NCBI GenBank assembly: GCA_024741835.1
Contig: JAENRP010000031.1
Location: forward strand, 54,678-118,677
Direction: 5' to 3'
Origin: Diplocarpon mali
Taxonomy: Eukaryota; Ascomycota; Leotiomycetes; Helotiales; Drepanopezizaceae
Length of the DNA: 64,000 bases
In this document: one piece after another, positions 34,597 through 46,426 of the stretch
Position numbering within the stretch: the stretch's first letter is position 1
Layout of the letters: each line of letters begins with the position of its first letter
Program-made: the position numbers and the translations under genes
Notes under the pieces: generated by a model
Told to the model about the DNA's origin: nothing
Seen by the model: only the letters and a program-made list of their open reading frames with translations
The model's database searches: none

Positions 34597-36098
34597 TCAC
34601 GAGGCGGGCAGGATTTGGAAGTCTATATGGCTGGCGTTTGGGGGGCAAGCACGCGTCGGAGACCCATCTGTATTATACTAACCGGCGTTCCTTGTGTTCT
34701 AATTGAGGACTGGCGTATCTAAGACTGGGAGGCTTATATTATGGCGAGGAATACACATGGAGCGCGGCATTTGCTATCCCAAATGATTGTATTATTATTA
34801 AATAAGAAACATTATTCGCAAATGAACCAAGAACTCTCTTAAGAAGCGGGGAATGTATTGACTGTGCTGCGATTTGCGTCGCTTGGTCGTTTCGCTAGTT
34901 TGGGGGAATTGGGNNNNNNNNNNNNNNGTTCTTGTAAGGCGTGGTTTCGTGGGGATTGAAGATGTTTAAGGTAACTAGTTGACACCCGCACAACAGCCGT
35001 GAAAGTGCTAGAACACGCTCTTCCTCGGCATCGAAGCTGATCTTGACGTCGAATAGCACCAGACCGGATCTCTCAACACGTCGAGTCCATTTTGTAATGC
35101 ACACTTATCTGAACCCGATCTTTGGTATTCAAAGCTACGCTGAGAATGACAAGAATCCTCTGCCTGTCCCCTGCAATCCCAAGGGTTCGGGCCATTGCGA
35201 AGTCCCAAGTTCACAGATGCTAGGTCTGAATTAGCGATTTTGAAAGCGAAAGTAGGTAAGATTTCAAGGCAAGTCCAATTTCCAAGTCGGCGTGCATTTC
35301 CCGGTTGGCGAATACACATTCAGCGGTCACATGATCGAACCCGAACATGCTTTCAATGGCAATGGCCCGTTCCGAAAAAACTGCCTGATTCAGCTCCAAA
35401 GTTGGACTCGAAGTGCTCCGATTTTGCACGTCTGCAGAGTCCCGAACAGAACCCCTTCCGAAGGTCATCGCCCCCGCACTCTGGCAATTGGGATCGCAAA
35501 AACTCGAAGAGACTGAAATCGTCTGCGGCGACACTTTCTGCACGGGCCACGAATGCGAAGTCGCCTGCCGGTGAGCATACCCTCTATAGACTGCCGACAA
35601 GCCCCTGGGATTTGCGCTCAAGACTGAGCCAGACCACGATACCTAGGCGTTTACAATAGAATGTTTGGCCCATCCGAGCCGGTATTGACAGTCAGGTAAA
35701 GCACTGGAAGGATTCCGCTGGCTTTTCGAGAACTCTCCAGCTCCAGTATGCTAGAAAACATTGCAGTTCGTCCCGACTTTCGATCAGCGATACCAATTTG
35801 AGGGTGTCTCCGAAGAGGGGCGATTCGATAACGACACGGCTTAAGAGCTGAAAGCTGCGTATCTGTAAGACTTCGCTTCCAGATATCTGAGAAAGCTCGA
35901 CTAGCAAGAAACGAGCTCGCATTTCGGATTAACTTGCACTTCCGAAAATATGGGGTACACAAGTGTCGATTCTTTGGAGTCACTCACGGCTTCTCGCATG
36001 CAATTGAAAGGACTATTGCATTGGGTTAGAATTTAGTCTCACAAGTTCAATAATATGATCAGAAACGCCATCCACACAGTACACTTACTCATGTTATA
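34597..36098. other. Gene-poor interval with assembly gap
   Basis: No gene is recognisable. It holds the mis4 3' end, a 14-base N gap and several short overlapping open frames on both strands near 35200-36000 that resemble no family I know. Confidence 0.5.
34914..34927. other. Assembly gap (14 N)
   Basis: Run of N in the sequence. Flanking bases are non-coding as far as can be seen, so no gene model is affected. Confidence 1.
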
Positions 36099-36545
36099 TT
36101 ATGGTGAATCATCACCCTTCGTATAGCCCATATGCACCCTCCACCACGTATGCATTTCCCTACTCCCCTCCAAAAACGCCCCGAGGTCTTTCATGGTCGT
36201 CAATTCAACCACGCTCCCCGGCTCGATGGCCATGCCCCGGGCCTTGACGTCTTCTCTTCTCAGGAGGTGGTAATCTTTGTAGCGTAGCTTCTACCACCCC
36301 ATCAGCCCTCATTCGCATCTCCTACGCGGAAAGGTAAGAGAACAGGGCACGGTATCAAAACGCACCCTAACGACCTCCAGCCACTCCCCGGCTCCCTCCC
36401 CCTCGGCGAGCATCACGCCTGGCGGGCCCCCGGTTTTCAAGACCACTGCGCAGGAGAAGCGTTTCGCGGCCTTGGTGATGGTGAGGATCTTCTTGCGCGA
36501 GGTCATGTGGTGTGTCCTGATCAGAATACGTTGTAGGGCAGCCAT
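36099..36545 (-). CDS. Small protein made of an RWDD2/Prp3-type C-terminal domain (DUF1115-like)
   Basis: 123-residue protein in two exons, 36366-36545 and 36099-36290, with a 75-bp intron (GTGCGT..TAG). It starts almost at once with RILIRTHHMTSRKKI, continues with GGPPGVMLAEGE and GEWLEVVRKLRYKDY, and ends WWRVHMGYTKGDDSP. These match the order of blocks in the domain that follows the RWD domain in RWDD2 proteins and also closes Prp3 splicing factors. The RWD half normally found before it is absent and no upstream exon is seen, so this is either a genuine stand-alone domain protein or a 5'-truncated gene. Function unknown. The position of the intron inside the conserved block supports real splicing. 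Confidence 0.7.
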
Positions 36546-38331
36546 TTGGTTGTTTGGCTTTTGGACTATTGGCCGGAGGTTAAGTAAGGGGGAGGTTGCG
36601 AGCCAGGATTGTCGTTTAGCGAAGCACGTGATCAGGCATGGCTGTCAACATTGCCAGCAGTGAGAGGGGGGTTGAAGACGGTGTGCCGTATTCAATCTGA
36701 TAGCTAGCCACGTAGAAAATAATTTCATCGAGGCCAGAAGTTTCGAGGAATTTGTAATTGCTATCCGCCTCAAGGGAATGCGCCACTTGAGCGATAGGAT
36801 TGTTATTGCAGACTGTAAACTGCGAAAGATGCGACGGCACGATTTCCGGAATATAGTAGTAATGTTATTGAGATATAGCTGTTGGAGACTTGTATGCACT
36901 AACTGCCGCCGTTACAAGATCATTGCGTAAGATAATGGACTGGTTCTGTTCCCCCTCCCAGCCGTTTAGCAACACAATCTCTCTGACCTGGTCCCTTGTC
37001 GCCAGCAAGGTAAGAAAAGCTGACATACGATTGCCGTCTGAATTTATTTGAAAGCCGCTGTTCTTCTTTTCGTAGCCCAAAATTTGCTCCTCGCTGATCC
37101 AAATCTAGCGCCTCTGGGTCCCGCTATAAAATCGAACGGACCGACGACTTCCGAAGACGTCGATTATGTGTATGCTCAAGGCATTTACTCTGTGCTACAT
37201 CTGCCGTCGAAACTTCTTTGCAAAACCTCCGTACATAATCGAAAACCCTACAGTCTGATCTTGTGGAAGGTCTGGGTCCTGTTGTCAAGCGACGATGTGC
37301 GCGCAACACTTTTATAATATTTCAGGTTCTCAGGTTGTGAACTCACGAAATAATCATGGTACGATTCGGACCACGGTCTAGGTGAGTCATCTCTCCTGCC
37401 CCATTTGCCATTTATTTATCGCTATTACTATCGCTTTCTCATCCTGTTAGACATATCCTGTGTAAGTCTGCTTGGTAGGTTCAATACTCAGCACCTTCAA
37501 AATTTCAGAACCATAAGAGCCTTGCCATCGGAATATCCGACCGACGAGTACACCGCGGACGACAGACTTATCTACGGTACGGCTTTTCCAGGTGGCTCAT
37601 CAGTGGTTGATAGCTGATGATAACGCTCTGATCGCCGCGATTACCACCTCATCCCCAAGGGAATCGATGGAACGAGCTTTTGGGAAAAGCACCAAAGCCA
37701 GCAGGAAATCCATGCAATTAGAGATTTACTCGTTGAAATACACGGTACTTATACTTCCAGGCTCCCGTATTCATTGCCAGAGCCTGGTTCGAGAAAACTT
37801 CGATATCGGGGTATTTGTTCCTGGTGCACACATCTGAGGACAAGCGAGTTAGAGATAGGCGTAATTAATCTACAAGATGCAATATATATCATGGTGACAG
37901 AATGACCTAATAGTCATTTTATATTGAGGACAAAGAATCAAGTCCCATAAGGAGGTCATTGGCAGAGAAAGTGATACTAGTATCTGGATCTTTGTTCGAG
38001 ATGACGGCAAAGTATATAGTATACAGGGTGTCAACCGTGTATTTACAAAAGAAATTTTCCCCTTTTTCTCCTTGACAGAGGTCGAAGTAGAATTTAATTC
38101 AAGATTGGACGATTGAGGTTAGAGACCATATGCTTACGGGACAAAGGAGATAGGAATGGAGGTTGAAGATGGGAAGGTAGTCGAGGTGACAGCCTTAGAG
38201 GCATATAGAATTGCGCCGTGAGACAAAAAAGAATTCCACTTGCTTGGTTATTACTCTGGGTAGCCCGGCAGTCAAGTTCGGGGAAGCTAGTAACCTTTTT
38301 CTCACTTGTTTATCTTATGTGGAGTCTGTGG
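36546..38331. other. 1.8-kb interval with no recognisable gene
   Basis: Short open frames on both strands only. An intron-like GTAAGT..TTTCAG segment occurs near 37462-37508, but the joined frames give no known family. Confidence 0.45.
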
Positions 38332-38923
38332 CTATGCCGCACCCAACTTCGAGGGCAGCTCTTCAAGATCATCCGCAGAATCAATCTCAATCACCTTTCC
38401 AACTTCCGCCGTATTCCTCATCAGCTCCTTCGCTCCTGCGTAAAGCATCCTGAGCTCGGCGTTGCACGTCACGGGGAGATAGTATAACAGGACGTATGGA
38501 ACCGACAATCGTCCTGAGGGCTGCTTCGCATCAGCTCTCACCCCTATTCAGTCCAGCCATCACTCACCAGCGTTAACGGGTAGCTCAAGAGTACGAATCT
38601 GGGTGAGTGATCTGGCAGGTCATCGCCTATCTCGTCCAGGTTTGTGTATACCGTCTTATCGTCATCCTGCTTGATTTCCAACGTCTTCTTATCGATGGTA
38701 TCTACGGCAGCGCATCAGCAACGTCCTTAGAAAACTGAAAAGAGTCGGCAGAAGAGACGATTATACAAATCACGGCTTGGGCGTTGCTCGAGCGGGATGT
38801 CCCGAGGCGGAATTTGCGCAGGTGATCTCTGCTCTCCTGGCTAAACGTGTAGAGTCTGGATTCGGAGGCCAGTTGGCTGTCAGCAAGAGAAGCCAGGATA
38901 TACTCATTATGTGAAGGTACCAT
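38332..38923 (-). CDS. gmf1: Glia maturation factor (GMF/Aim7), ADF-homology protein
   Basis: Actin-regulatory ADF/cofilin-fold protein that binds Arp2/3 complex and promotes branch disassembly; cytosol and actin patches. Exons: 38767-38923, 38568-38701 and 38332-38520, giving 159 residues; introns of 65 and 47 bp. Splicing restores one family sequence: SESRLYTFSQESRDHLRKF, QAVIYTIDKKTLEI, RFVLLSYPLTLPSGRLSVPY, then NAELRMLYAGAKELM and a closing IDSADDLEEL. Relatives usually begin at the SESRLYTF block, so about 20 residues upstream (from MVPSHNEY) are an odd extension; a small 5' exon and an intron ending near GACAG is the likely alternative, but I found no in-frame way to place it. Confidence 0.88.
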
Positions 38924-39796
38924 TGTTCAATTTTGGATGCAGTGCTGCGGGGACTGTCGAATAGTGGTGGTTTTAGAACTTGGACTTTGTTCGCAGCCTT
39001 GTCTCGACGTTGATGCGGGGCAATTTACCCCTCGCTTAGAACCGACCTGAACCTCGCTTATCTAATCAGCCCTGACGTCAATCAATATCGACTGAGAGTA
39101 CTGAGCTGTATAATACGAGCGAGCGGGCAAGCATACGGATTAGCTGGAAACTTAGTGTTCGAAAATCATATTATCTCTGTGCTGTCTTGGTATTGCAAGT
39201 ATTTGCAGCAGAGGGCAAGGAATCCTGTGCCAAACTCCACTGTTTTGCCCCATGGCTAAGCTATCGCATCTCTGGCTCAAGTTTCTGATGATAGCAACCC
39301 TGCCTTGAACTGAACCGTGCTAGCACAAAATTAAAACCGCCCTCAAAAATAGTATAGTATACTGTATTTATGAAGAGTAGAGTCAACGTCTGGTTCTTCG
39401 CCAGGGTACGGCCAGCCCAGTTCTAGTTCCACTTCCTCGGATCTGTCACATTTTGCCAAGGCAGCCCGCTTATCTTGGCAAAAGCTTGGTTTCCACCTAC
39501 GTAGATCGGAATCCATCCCTGTTCACGAACCGTCATTGCTATTGCCATTAATCCGGTCCATGCTGTGATATGCACAATCGGCATCTTCAACCCACACAGC
39601 GAACGCGAGGCTTCCTGCACCACGGCCTCGACTGGCAGATGCTGAGCCTACAAATACCTCACAATTCGCATTATCGCTTTCATGAGTCCTCGTACTTGGA
39701 TCGTGGGGAAGCGCCTTCTTGATTATCCATTACCTTGCCTTGCGGCCGGTGGAAAACTCTTTCCAAGTATCAATTACCTTTCATAAGTAGAGACGC
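38924..39796. other. Interval with no recognisable gene
   Basis: About 0.9 kb holding the GMF promoter and the 5' flank of the PLD-like gene. A minus-strand frame ending at 39423 (with GWIPIYVGGNQAFAK) reads like a protein fragment but could not be assigned or extended. Confidence 0.4.
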
Positions 39797-42399
39797 TTGC
39801 ACACCCGGGGAACAGAAATCGTAGCTATGATTTCAGACAGGGTCTATAAGCTCTGCACCAGCAAAGAAAGCGTCTCTGCTCTTCTCGCACGGGATCCCAC
39901 ATTGGCGCCAGAAGAGGCATGGAATCAGCTATTCGGAGGAAATTTAACGGGAGAGAAGGAGAGCATCTCGATAGCAAAAGCCCACCGGGACAATCACACG
40001 CCAGAAGATCTGCAAAGAGCACGAGAGTGCGGAAATTGGGGCCCGACAGAGCCCAGCGAGTTATTCTTGCGGGTAGGCTATTCCCCACACGAGAAATTGG
40101 GCGAAAGCTAAATTTATAGTTATACCACGATGCCCTTTGCACGCTTGACCATAGTATATCAGGATGTATGGTCAGCCCTTCACTGATGGGAAGTTGCGGT
40201 GTCATTCCGTTGACGGTGATCTCAGTGTACGTTCTTTTTCATTTAGGGGGAAAAATACTCGCTAACGACTTGTCTGCAGTGTACCCGATATCATGCGACA
40301 CATGTCCAATCTCATTGTACGTGCCGAGAAGGAAGTCATACTGGCTACAAATTACTGGCAAAACTCGGTCGCTTCGAAATATATCACCAATGCCATGCGA
40401 GAACTGTCAAGGAGAGCTGGCGTGCGAGGAGAGAGGGTTATTTTCAAGTTGGAATATGACAGAGGAAGCGCGAAACAAGTTCTAACCAATCATATGCCAG
40501 TCTCACCAAAGGAATACATGGGCGTCGCTGTCAACATTCCTGCGCCGGAAGATATACCTTGCCTCGATCTTCAAGTCGTTAATTACCATAGACCCATGGT
40601 CGGAACTTTCCATTGCAAATACATGGTTGTAGACAGAAAGTATGCGGTTCTCCAGAGCAACAATATCCAGGATAACGATAATTTGGAAATGATGACACAT
40701 TTTGAGGGGCCAATTGTTGACTCATTGTACGATATGGCCCTGATCTCGTGGTATAATAAACTAGACCCACCATTGCCAAGCCACAATTATCCGGCTGTAC
40801 AAGGAGGGATCGGCTCACTCAAGATGGAGAATCACAACGCCATGTTTGGCCAAGATGAGTCTCTCCAGGACCATTCGGCTGCTATACAGCCCGATGACAC
40901 CACGGAGCAGAAGGCATATGAATATGTTCCCAGAGATTCCAATCAACCTTGTATTGAATCTTCAGGAGCATCAAACAGAGCGGCACATGTAAATTCGAAC
41001 CAGTCAATAGTCCTCACAGGACCAGATGTCCAATCTGCGAGAGAATTGTATGAAAGCGAAGTCAATGGTATTACTAATCGCATTGAGCAAGCGCAATGGA
41101 ACGGAGAAGCTAATATTGCCGGATTTGAGGGCGAGAATATCGGCATTGCCGCAAGGCTCCAAGAAAACACAAGAGCCGTTGCGACGACTGGAGATGTCGA
41201 GCATATCGCTCATTCTGAGCCCGAACACACTGGCATGCTCAGAAATCTTGTAGGAGACAAGAAGGTAACTCAACAAAGCGCCGTTCCCGGTATCGATGCC
41301 CCGATAAATGCAATTGTGTCTCAAAGTCCTACCGGCCCAGACGCAGAGACTCGGAAATTTTTGAGCGTAGGCGATCAACAGCTTCTCCAGTCACAAATTG
41401 AACACCCTTCTCCTGCGAATAATCCCCTACCTGAACATACCACAGAAGACCCTCATTACGACGTCGACATCGCAGGTGAAGTCGCACGTGTCCAAACCAC
41501 ATTTTCTCCCAAAGATAACGAGACTCGCATGGAAGCTGTGACCCGTCATCTGAATCATACCAAGAATGTCGGCTTTCCTGGCAATGCCCCCGATTGCGAG
41601 CCTTGCGAGGAAATGACACCATACATCACCCATCCCGTCCATGAACCGTTCCCCATCGCCATGGTCTGCCGCGAACCATACGGAACGCCAAATCACGATT
41701 CCGTTTACAACCCTCAAAATGAGGTCTGGCTATCTGCGCTGCGTAATGCGAACAAGAACGTTTTTATGCAATCGCCAACTCTTAATGCCGAGCCGCTTGT
41801 TCCTGCCATTATCGAAGCGTGTGAGCGCGGTATTGATGTCTACTGCTATATCTGTCTCGGCTACAACGATACTGTAAGTCCTCTGCTCCGTCCATTATCA
41901 TTCATGTAAATACTGAAAGCTCCAGGGCGAGCTCCTACCAAAACAAGGCGGCACAAACGAGATGATCGCTCACAAGATGTACACCTCCCTCTCACCCATA
42001 GGAAAATCTCATCTGCATTATTACTTCTACATCTCCAAAGACCAAACTGTCCCCATTGTTGCCAAGAAAAAGAAGCGATCCTGCCATATTAAAGTGATGA
42101 TCGTCGACGAGCACATCGGCATCCAAGGCAATGGTAACCAGGACACGCAGTCTTGGTTTCACAGCCAGGAAATCAACGTCATGTTCGACAGCTCGCTAAT
42201 TTGTAAGGCGTGGATCGATGCGCTCAGGAGGAACCAGAATACTCATCTTTTCGGGGAGGTAGCGAAGAGCGATGGTGTATGGAGGGATCAGCAGGGGAGA
42301 GAGGCGGCTGATGTTATCGGTGTTGATCCAGGGAGATTCGCGTGGGCTAAGGGACTCCTGGGTGCTGTCAGACGTGTGAGGGGTGCTGGGGATTTCTGA
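39797..42399 (+). CDS. Phospholipase D-like protein with two HKD motifs
   Basis: PLD-superfamily protein expected to cleave or transfer phosphodiester bonds, probably on phospholipids. 816 residues in four exons: 39797-40072, 40120-40226, 40280-41873 and 41926-42399; introns 47, 53 and 52 bp. The first HKD motif is HCKYMVVD (about residue 239), followed by QSNN; the second is HIKVMIVD (about 713), followed by GNGN. Both catalytic His, Lys and Asp are intact. Between them lies an insert of about 250 residues (nt 40800-41600), hydrophilic and low in hydrophobic residues, likely disordered. No PX or PH domain is visible, so it is not the classical PLD1 type; it resembles ascomycete PLD/cardiolipin-synthase-like proteins. 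A second in-frame ATG at 39827 could be the start. The substrate is unknown. Confidence 0.85.
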
Positions 42400-44986
42400 A
42401 TGGGAAATGGGTGTGGAAGGGATTTCGTTCTGGGCTACCAGGCTGGAATGCACCCATGCATTAGATTGAATAAGCTGGCTGTTAAAATCGTTGTAAAAGC
42501 GTTTCTATTGAACTTTATTGAAATTTTCATTATGAATTAGCAGTTCTTCCCAAGATGCGTTTTCTCAATTCCTTGGTAATTCTCTCCAAGTTTAATCACG
42601 TGCTTCTTTCATATTCTTCCTTTTTCCTTTGCTTTCAGTTGCAAGAATCTCTAGCTACGATACTGTTGTATTTTGAGCCATGTTCTCCTGTAATTGGTAC
42701 AGCTCCAACAAACATTCCTCGCCATCTTACTAAAGAACGTTGGAAATAAGAGATTAAATGAATCACGATTTAGCCTCGCTTACGGTAAGCGAGTGCGTAT
42801 TTACATTGTGCCACAGACAAGAAGCATGGTTTATGCGTCTTTATGCCTGTTCTCCTTCTCCTTGTTAAGTAGAAGGGTACATTGCCGCTTATCACTGCCA
42901 TGCTTGGTGTAGAAAAATGAGTATCTGCTTAAAATGAAAATGAACGTCTTGATTTGCAGCTGTCCTTTATTCGTTCGAGTCCTGGCATCGCATAATGGCC
43001 TGAAAACTGGAAGGGGAACAGCAAACCAATTGAGTGGTTTCTGTTGATATGGATTGTGGTTCAATGGTGAACTATATAGAGCTCGATTGGGGCACTTGGC
43101 TGGGAGTATTTCATATATTTTTCGATAGGCTCCCGTGCCTTCTTGATTTAGTCTCTCGATTCCTTACAGACCTGTGTGCAAAGCATAGAAGGTTTGCTTT
43201 TCTCAAATATACTTTTGTCTATTTATTTTTTCACAAGGGAAACGATAAGAAAAAGGCGCTACATATAGGAATCAGACGCAGTGGCGGCGGCAAAGACAGC
43301 AGTAGTATCAGCAGCGCATTATCTCTCCCACACTTGCACCCGCCGCCAAACATCATCACAATGTTCCATTATCCGCATCTTTTCCTAAGCTTAAACATGT
43401 CGATAGCAGATAGAGAGCTTGTGAATCAGATGCTCGCCACTGCAGCATAAGCGGCAGCAGAGTTGCATCTCTTCTCTTTCACCTTTCCTTCCCTTTCCTT
43501 TCCCTGAGCATAGCAAGTTGACGAGAATAGATCAAGAATTAACACTCTTTGATGGACAATCTTCCTCCAATTTTTAACAACAAAGCCAACACACATCAGA
43601 CATCTAACGCATTTCATAGCAAGCACTGTAGCAATAATCCGCCCCTCTGAAGCCTTTATCGTCGGAGTCGTCAGACTCGTCGGATCTGGACACGAGTGGT
43701 AGCGAGCTCTTTGTGGGTCGCTGGCTGAATCGGGATACTCAAAATACGCGACAGGCAAACATTTACTTGGCTTTAGCATAGATTCAATCAAGAAATTATC
43801 CAGATTATCCAAACCCTTCCAAATGAAACGTACATCACCTCCAAGAGTGTACGAGTGTTACCAAAGTACAGATAGGTATGCAACATAACAAGGCACAACG
43901 GAGTTCAATTTCACAGAAATACAAGAAAAATCTAGCTAGGCCAAGGCCATAGGTATATTCTGTTACTCGAAATAAGCTGAATTAACAGGCAATGAGAATT
44001 CTGCAGACAATGATGCTGTCGGCGTTTGCATAGGCTCGTCCCCTCTGTCCAAACATAAATCATTACCTGCCCTGCCCTGCCCTGCCTGAACTGTACTTCA
44101 CATGCCTAGTTCTCTCCCCAGCGTCGCCAAATATATCTACAGTCGGTGTGAAAAGTGTGGCAGATCAAGCGTCCTTAGCCAGGCGCCTCTAAAGCAAACT
44201 AGAGACTTAATTACCCCCTTCGTCAACGATTATGCCCTCACTTTCAGCCTTTACTCTGATACTAGCCTTGGTAGTTATAGGGAACTGCATATAACCGGTG
44301 ACAGTCTTTCTATAAGTCTTAAAAATCCGCCGTGATGCCAGAGATCTCCAGGGGGCTTATCCTGTTGTTTTCTCACCCCTAGAAGAGTGCTACCTCGACC
44401 GGTGGCTGCAATGCTGTCGCATGTCATGGCTTTGTACAAGATCTCAAGACCCTTTGAGCATCTTATCCACTGCAAGCCATACACCGCCATATCGGATATT
44501 TCAGGCAATCGAATGATTTCCTAAAGATACTACAGCTTCAACTTTGCAATATGCCTAGTGCCTGGTCGACGGCTTCTGAGGTGTCGACGACATTAAGACG
44601 ACTCAGAACGAAGTGGACCGGTATCAAGCAGTCCATCATGTAGACAGGAGATCGAGGCAACTCGCAAATTTGCAGGGCTAGCTGACAGATTTCAAGATTT
44701 TTGGTCTGCACAAGGCAAGCAGTCTGATCCCGCTGTGAAACGGAGCTATCCGAAGCATCTACTCGTTCAGATATGCCGTTCAGGTAATCTCATATTTAGG
44801 TGTTGGCAACCTGAATAATACCTATAGCACCCGTGCGTCCTCTTCATTGAGAAGCTCCATCAACAGGAACCCGGACAGCTTAAGGCTTATGACTGAGTGC
44901 CTCTCCACAGCAGGCGCCATGATGATTAGTCATGTGTTCGTGACTTTGAGCTGGCATTATCATGATCTTCTTGGACGTAGGATTCT
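42400..44986. other. 2.6-kb gene-poor interval
   Basis: It lies between the convergent PLD-like and NBP35 genes. It is A/T-rich in its first kilobase and carries a (CCTGC)4 microsatellite. Open frames are short and match nothing I know. Confidence 0.5.
44066..44089. repeat. (CCTGC)4 microsatellite
   Basis: Four tandem CCTGC units followed by a partial CCTG, in the gene-poor interval downstream of NBP35. Confidence 0.85.
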
Positions 44987-46015
44987 TCAATCGTCCGGCA
45001 AAACGGTTTCAGGCTTTAAACCCATTTCCTCGCCGACCCTCCTCACAACACCTCTCAATGCTTTACAAGCTGGGCTATCTGGCCATGCATCGAAAAAGCT
45101 CTCTCCGTAATCGCAGGCCATGCCAATTCGTGGATCCAGAGGCACAGCACCCAGGAATGGGACGTTCATCTCCTTTGCCAACGCTCTTGCACCACCAGTC
45201 GTAGCTTGAAATATTTCGCTCTGATGGGTACACTTTGGACATACGAATCCCGACATGTTCTCGACGAGCCCCAGGACCTTGATCCCAGCCTTCCGACAAA
45301 AGTCAATCTCTTTCCGCACATCCAGCAGCGCGACTTCTTGTGGTGTCGTGACCATAACCGCGCCGTCAACTCCACTCTCCTTTAAGAAAGAATTGACACT
45401 TAGATGCTCGTCACTCGTCCCGGGTGGCGTATCGACCAGCAAGAAATCCATATCACCCCACTCCACATCCTTCAAGAACTGTTTTATTAGCCCATTCTTT
45501 TTCGGGCCCCTCCATATCACCGCATCATCCCGGTTCGGCAACATGAACTGTACACTCATAACCCCCAGATTCTCCAGGACCCAAACCGGACTCCAGCCTC
45601 CTCCGCTGACATGTATCGTCTCGTCCTCGACGCCCATCATCTTCGGTATGCTTGGGCCGCAGATATCTGTATCCATTATTCCCACCGTGTTGTCTGGGTT
45701 GGTAGCAAAGGCATGCGCAAGTAAGCTCGTGAACGTGCTCTTTCCCACCCCGCCTTTCCCAGACAAGATCAGCACCTTATGCTTGATGCCATTCAGCCTC
45801 GCTGTGATTGCAGGTATATCAGGATCAGGCCCCTTGGGCGCGGATGCGCATATAGCTTGGTTGGGGCAGCCGGCGCAAGAGTCTGCCTTTCCTGCTGCCT
45901 CGGACTCGGGGCCTGGACAGTTTTGTGGTTCGGGGGCGACCAGAGATGGCGCGGTTTTCAGGGGGTTGGAGAGGACGTCTTGCACGTTGTCGGGGGCTTC
46001 AAGAGACGGCGCCAT
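44987..46015 (-). CDS. nbp35: Cytosolic Fe-S cluster assembly factor NBP35
   Basis: P-loop NTPase scaffold of the CIA pathway; with Cfd1 it assembles 4Fe-4S clusters for cytosolic and nuclear proteins. Intronless, 342 residues, the usual length. The N-terminal ferredoxin-like cluster site is complete, C33-x13-C47-x2-C50-x5-C56, and distinguishes Nbp35 from Cfd1. The deviant Walker A is [10 protein letters not shown] (about residues 85-94), the switch region is [12 protein letters not shown], and the bridging cluster motif CPKC is present near 255 (FVCPKC). The C-terminus ends ETVLPDD. All signature residues are intact. It is transcribed in the same direction as the pseudogene upstream (46427-47235), 411 bp apart. 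Confidence 0.97.
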   Translation of the reverse strand: MAPSLEAPDNVQDVLSNPLKTAPSLVAPEPQNCPGPESEAAGKADSCAGCPNQAICASAPKGPDPDIPAITARLNGIKHKVLILSGKGGVGKSTFTSLLAHAFATNPDNTVGIMDTDICGPSIPKMMGVEDETIHVSGGGWSPVWVLENLGVMSVQFMLPNRDDAVIWRGPKKNGLIKQFLKDVEWGDMDFLLVDTPPGTSDEHLSVNSFLKESGVDGAVMVTTPQEVALLDVRKEIDFCRKAGIKVLGLVENMSGFVCPKCTHQSEIFQATTGGARALAKEMNVPFLGAVPLDPRIGMACDYGESFFDAWPDSPACKALRGVVRRVGEEMGLKPETVLPDD

Positions 46016-46426
46016 TCTGTATTTGCCAGCAGTGAGAGAATATGGGAACAGATGAAAATGTGGTAGAAGTTGCCGCGGCCGAGATGTACAGAGTACCTAG
46101 GGAGCATTACAAAGCATCTCGGTGGCGTTGAATAGAGGGGCTGTCTTGATCGCCGCTTCCGAGGGCGGTGAAGCTAAGCGAAATGTTGTTGATGGAAGTA
46201 TTGATTACTAATCAATTTATTTCGGACTATGGATAAATCCAAATTATGAGAACTTGAATAGGTGCAGAAATCTTGGTTATAGGTAATTGTAAACAGAACT
46301 CCAAGCGATTCGGAACTTAACGTAGATTCTTGCATCGCACAATTTGACAAAATATTTAATCATAGCCTCTGCCCCTTTTCGAAGTCTCAAGCGAGAACAA
46401 ATCGCATTTTGTTACACTTTAGATAT
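46016..46426. other. Promoter interval of NBP35
   Basis: 411 bp between the pseudogene's last codon and the NBP35 start. A/T-rich in the distal half. No specific element recognised. Confidence 0.4.

Noticed and set aside
35651..35983. Minus-strand frames with leucine-rich text near an assembly gap
   Set aside because: Vague resemblance to F-box-type proteins only; no start, no motif and competing frames.
39423..39623. Minus-strand frame with a protein-like stretch (ITAWTGLMAIAM, GWIPIYVGGNQ)
   Set aside because: Reads like a fragment of a real protein, but I could not extend it or name a family, so it is left unannotated.
43426..43812. 128-residue minus-strand frame in the PLD-NBP35 interval
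   Set aside because: No domain, cysteine pattern or homologous text; the adjacent sequence is pyrimidine-rich low complexity.
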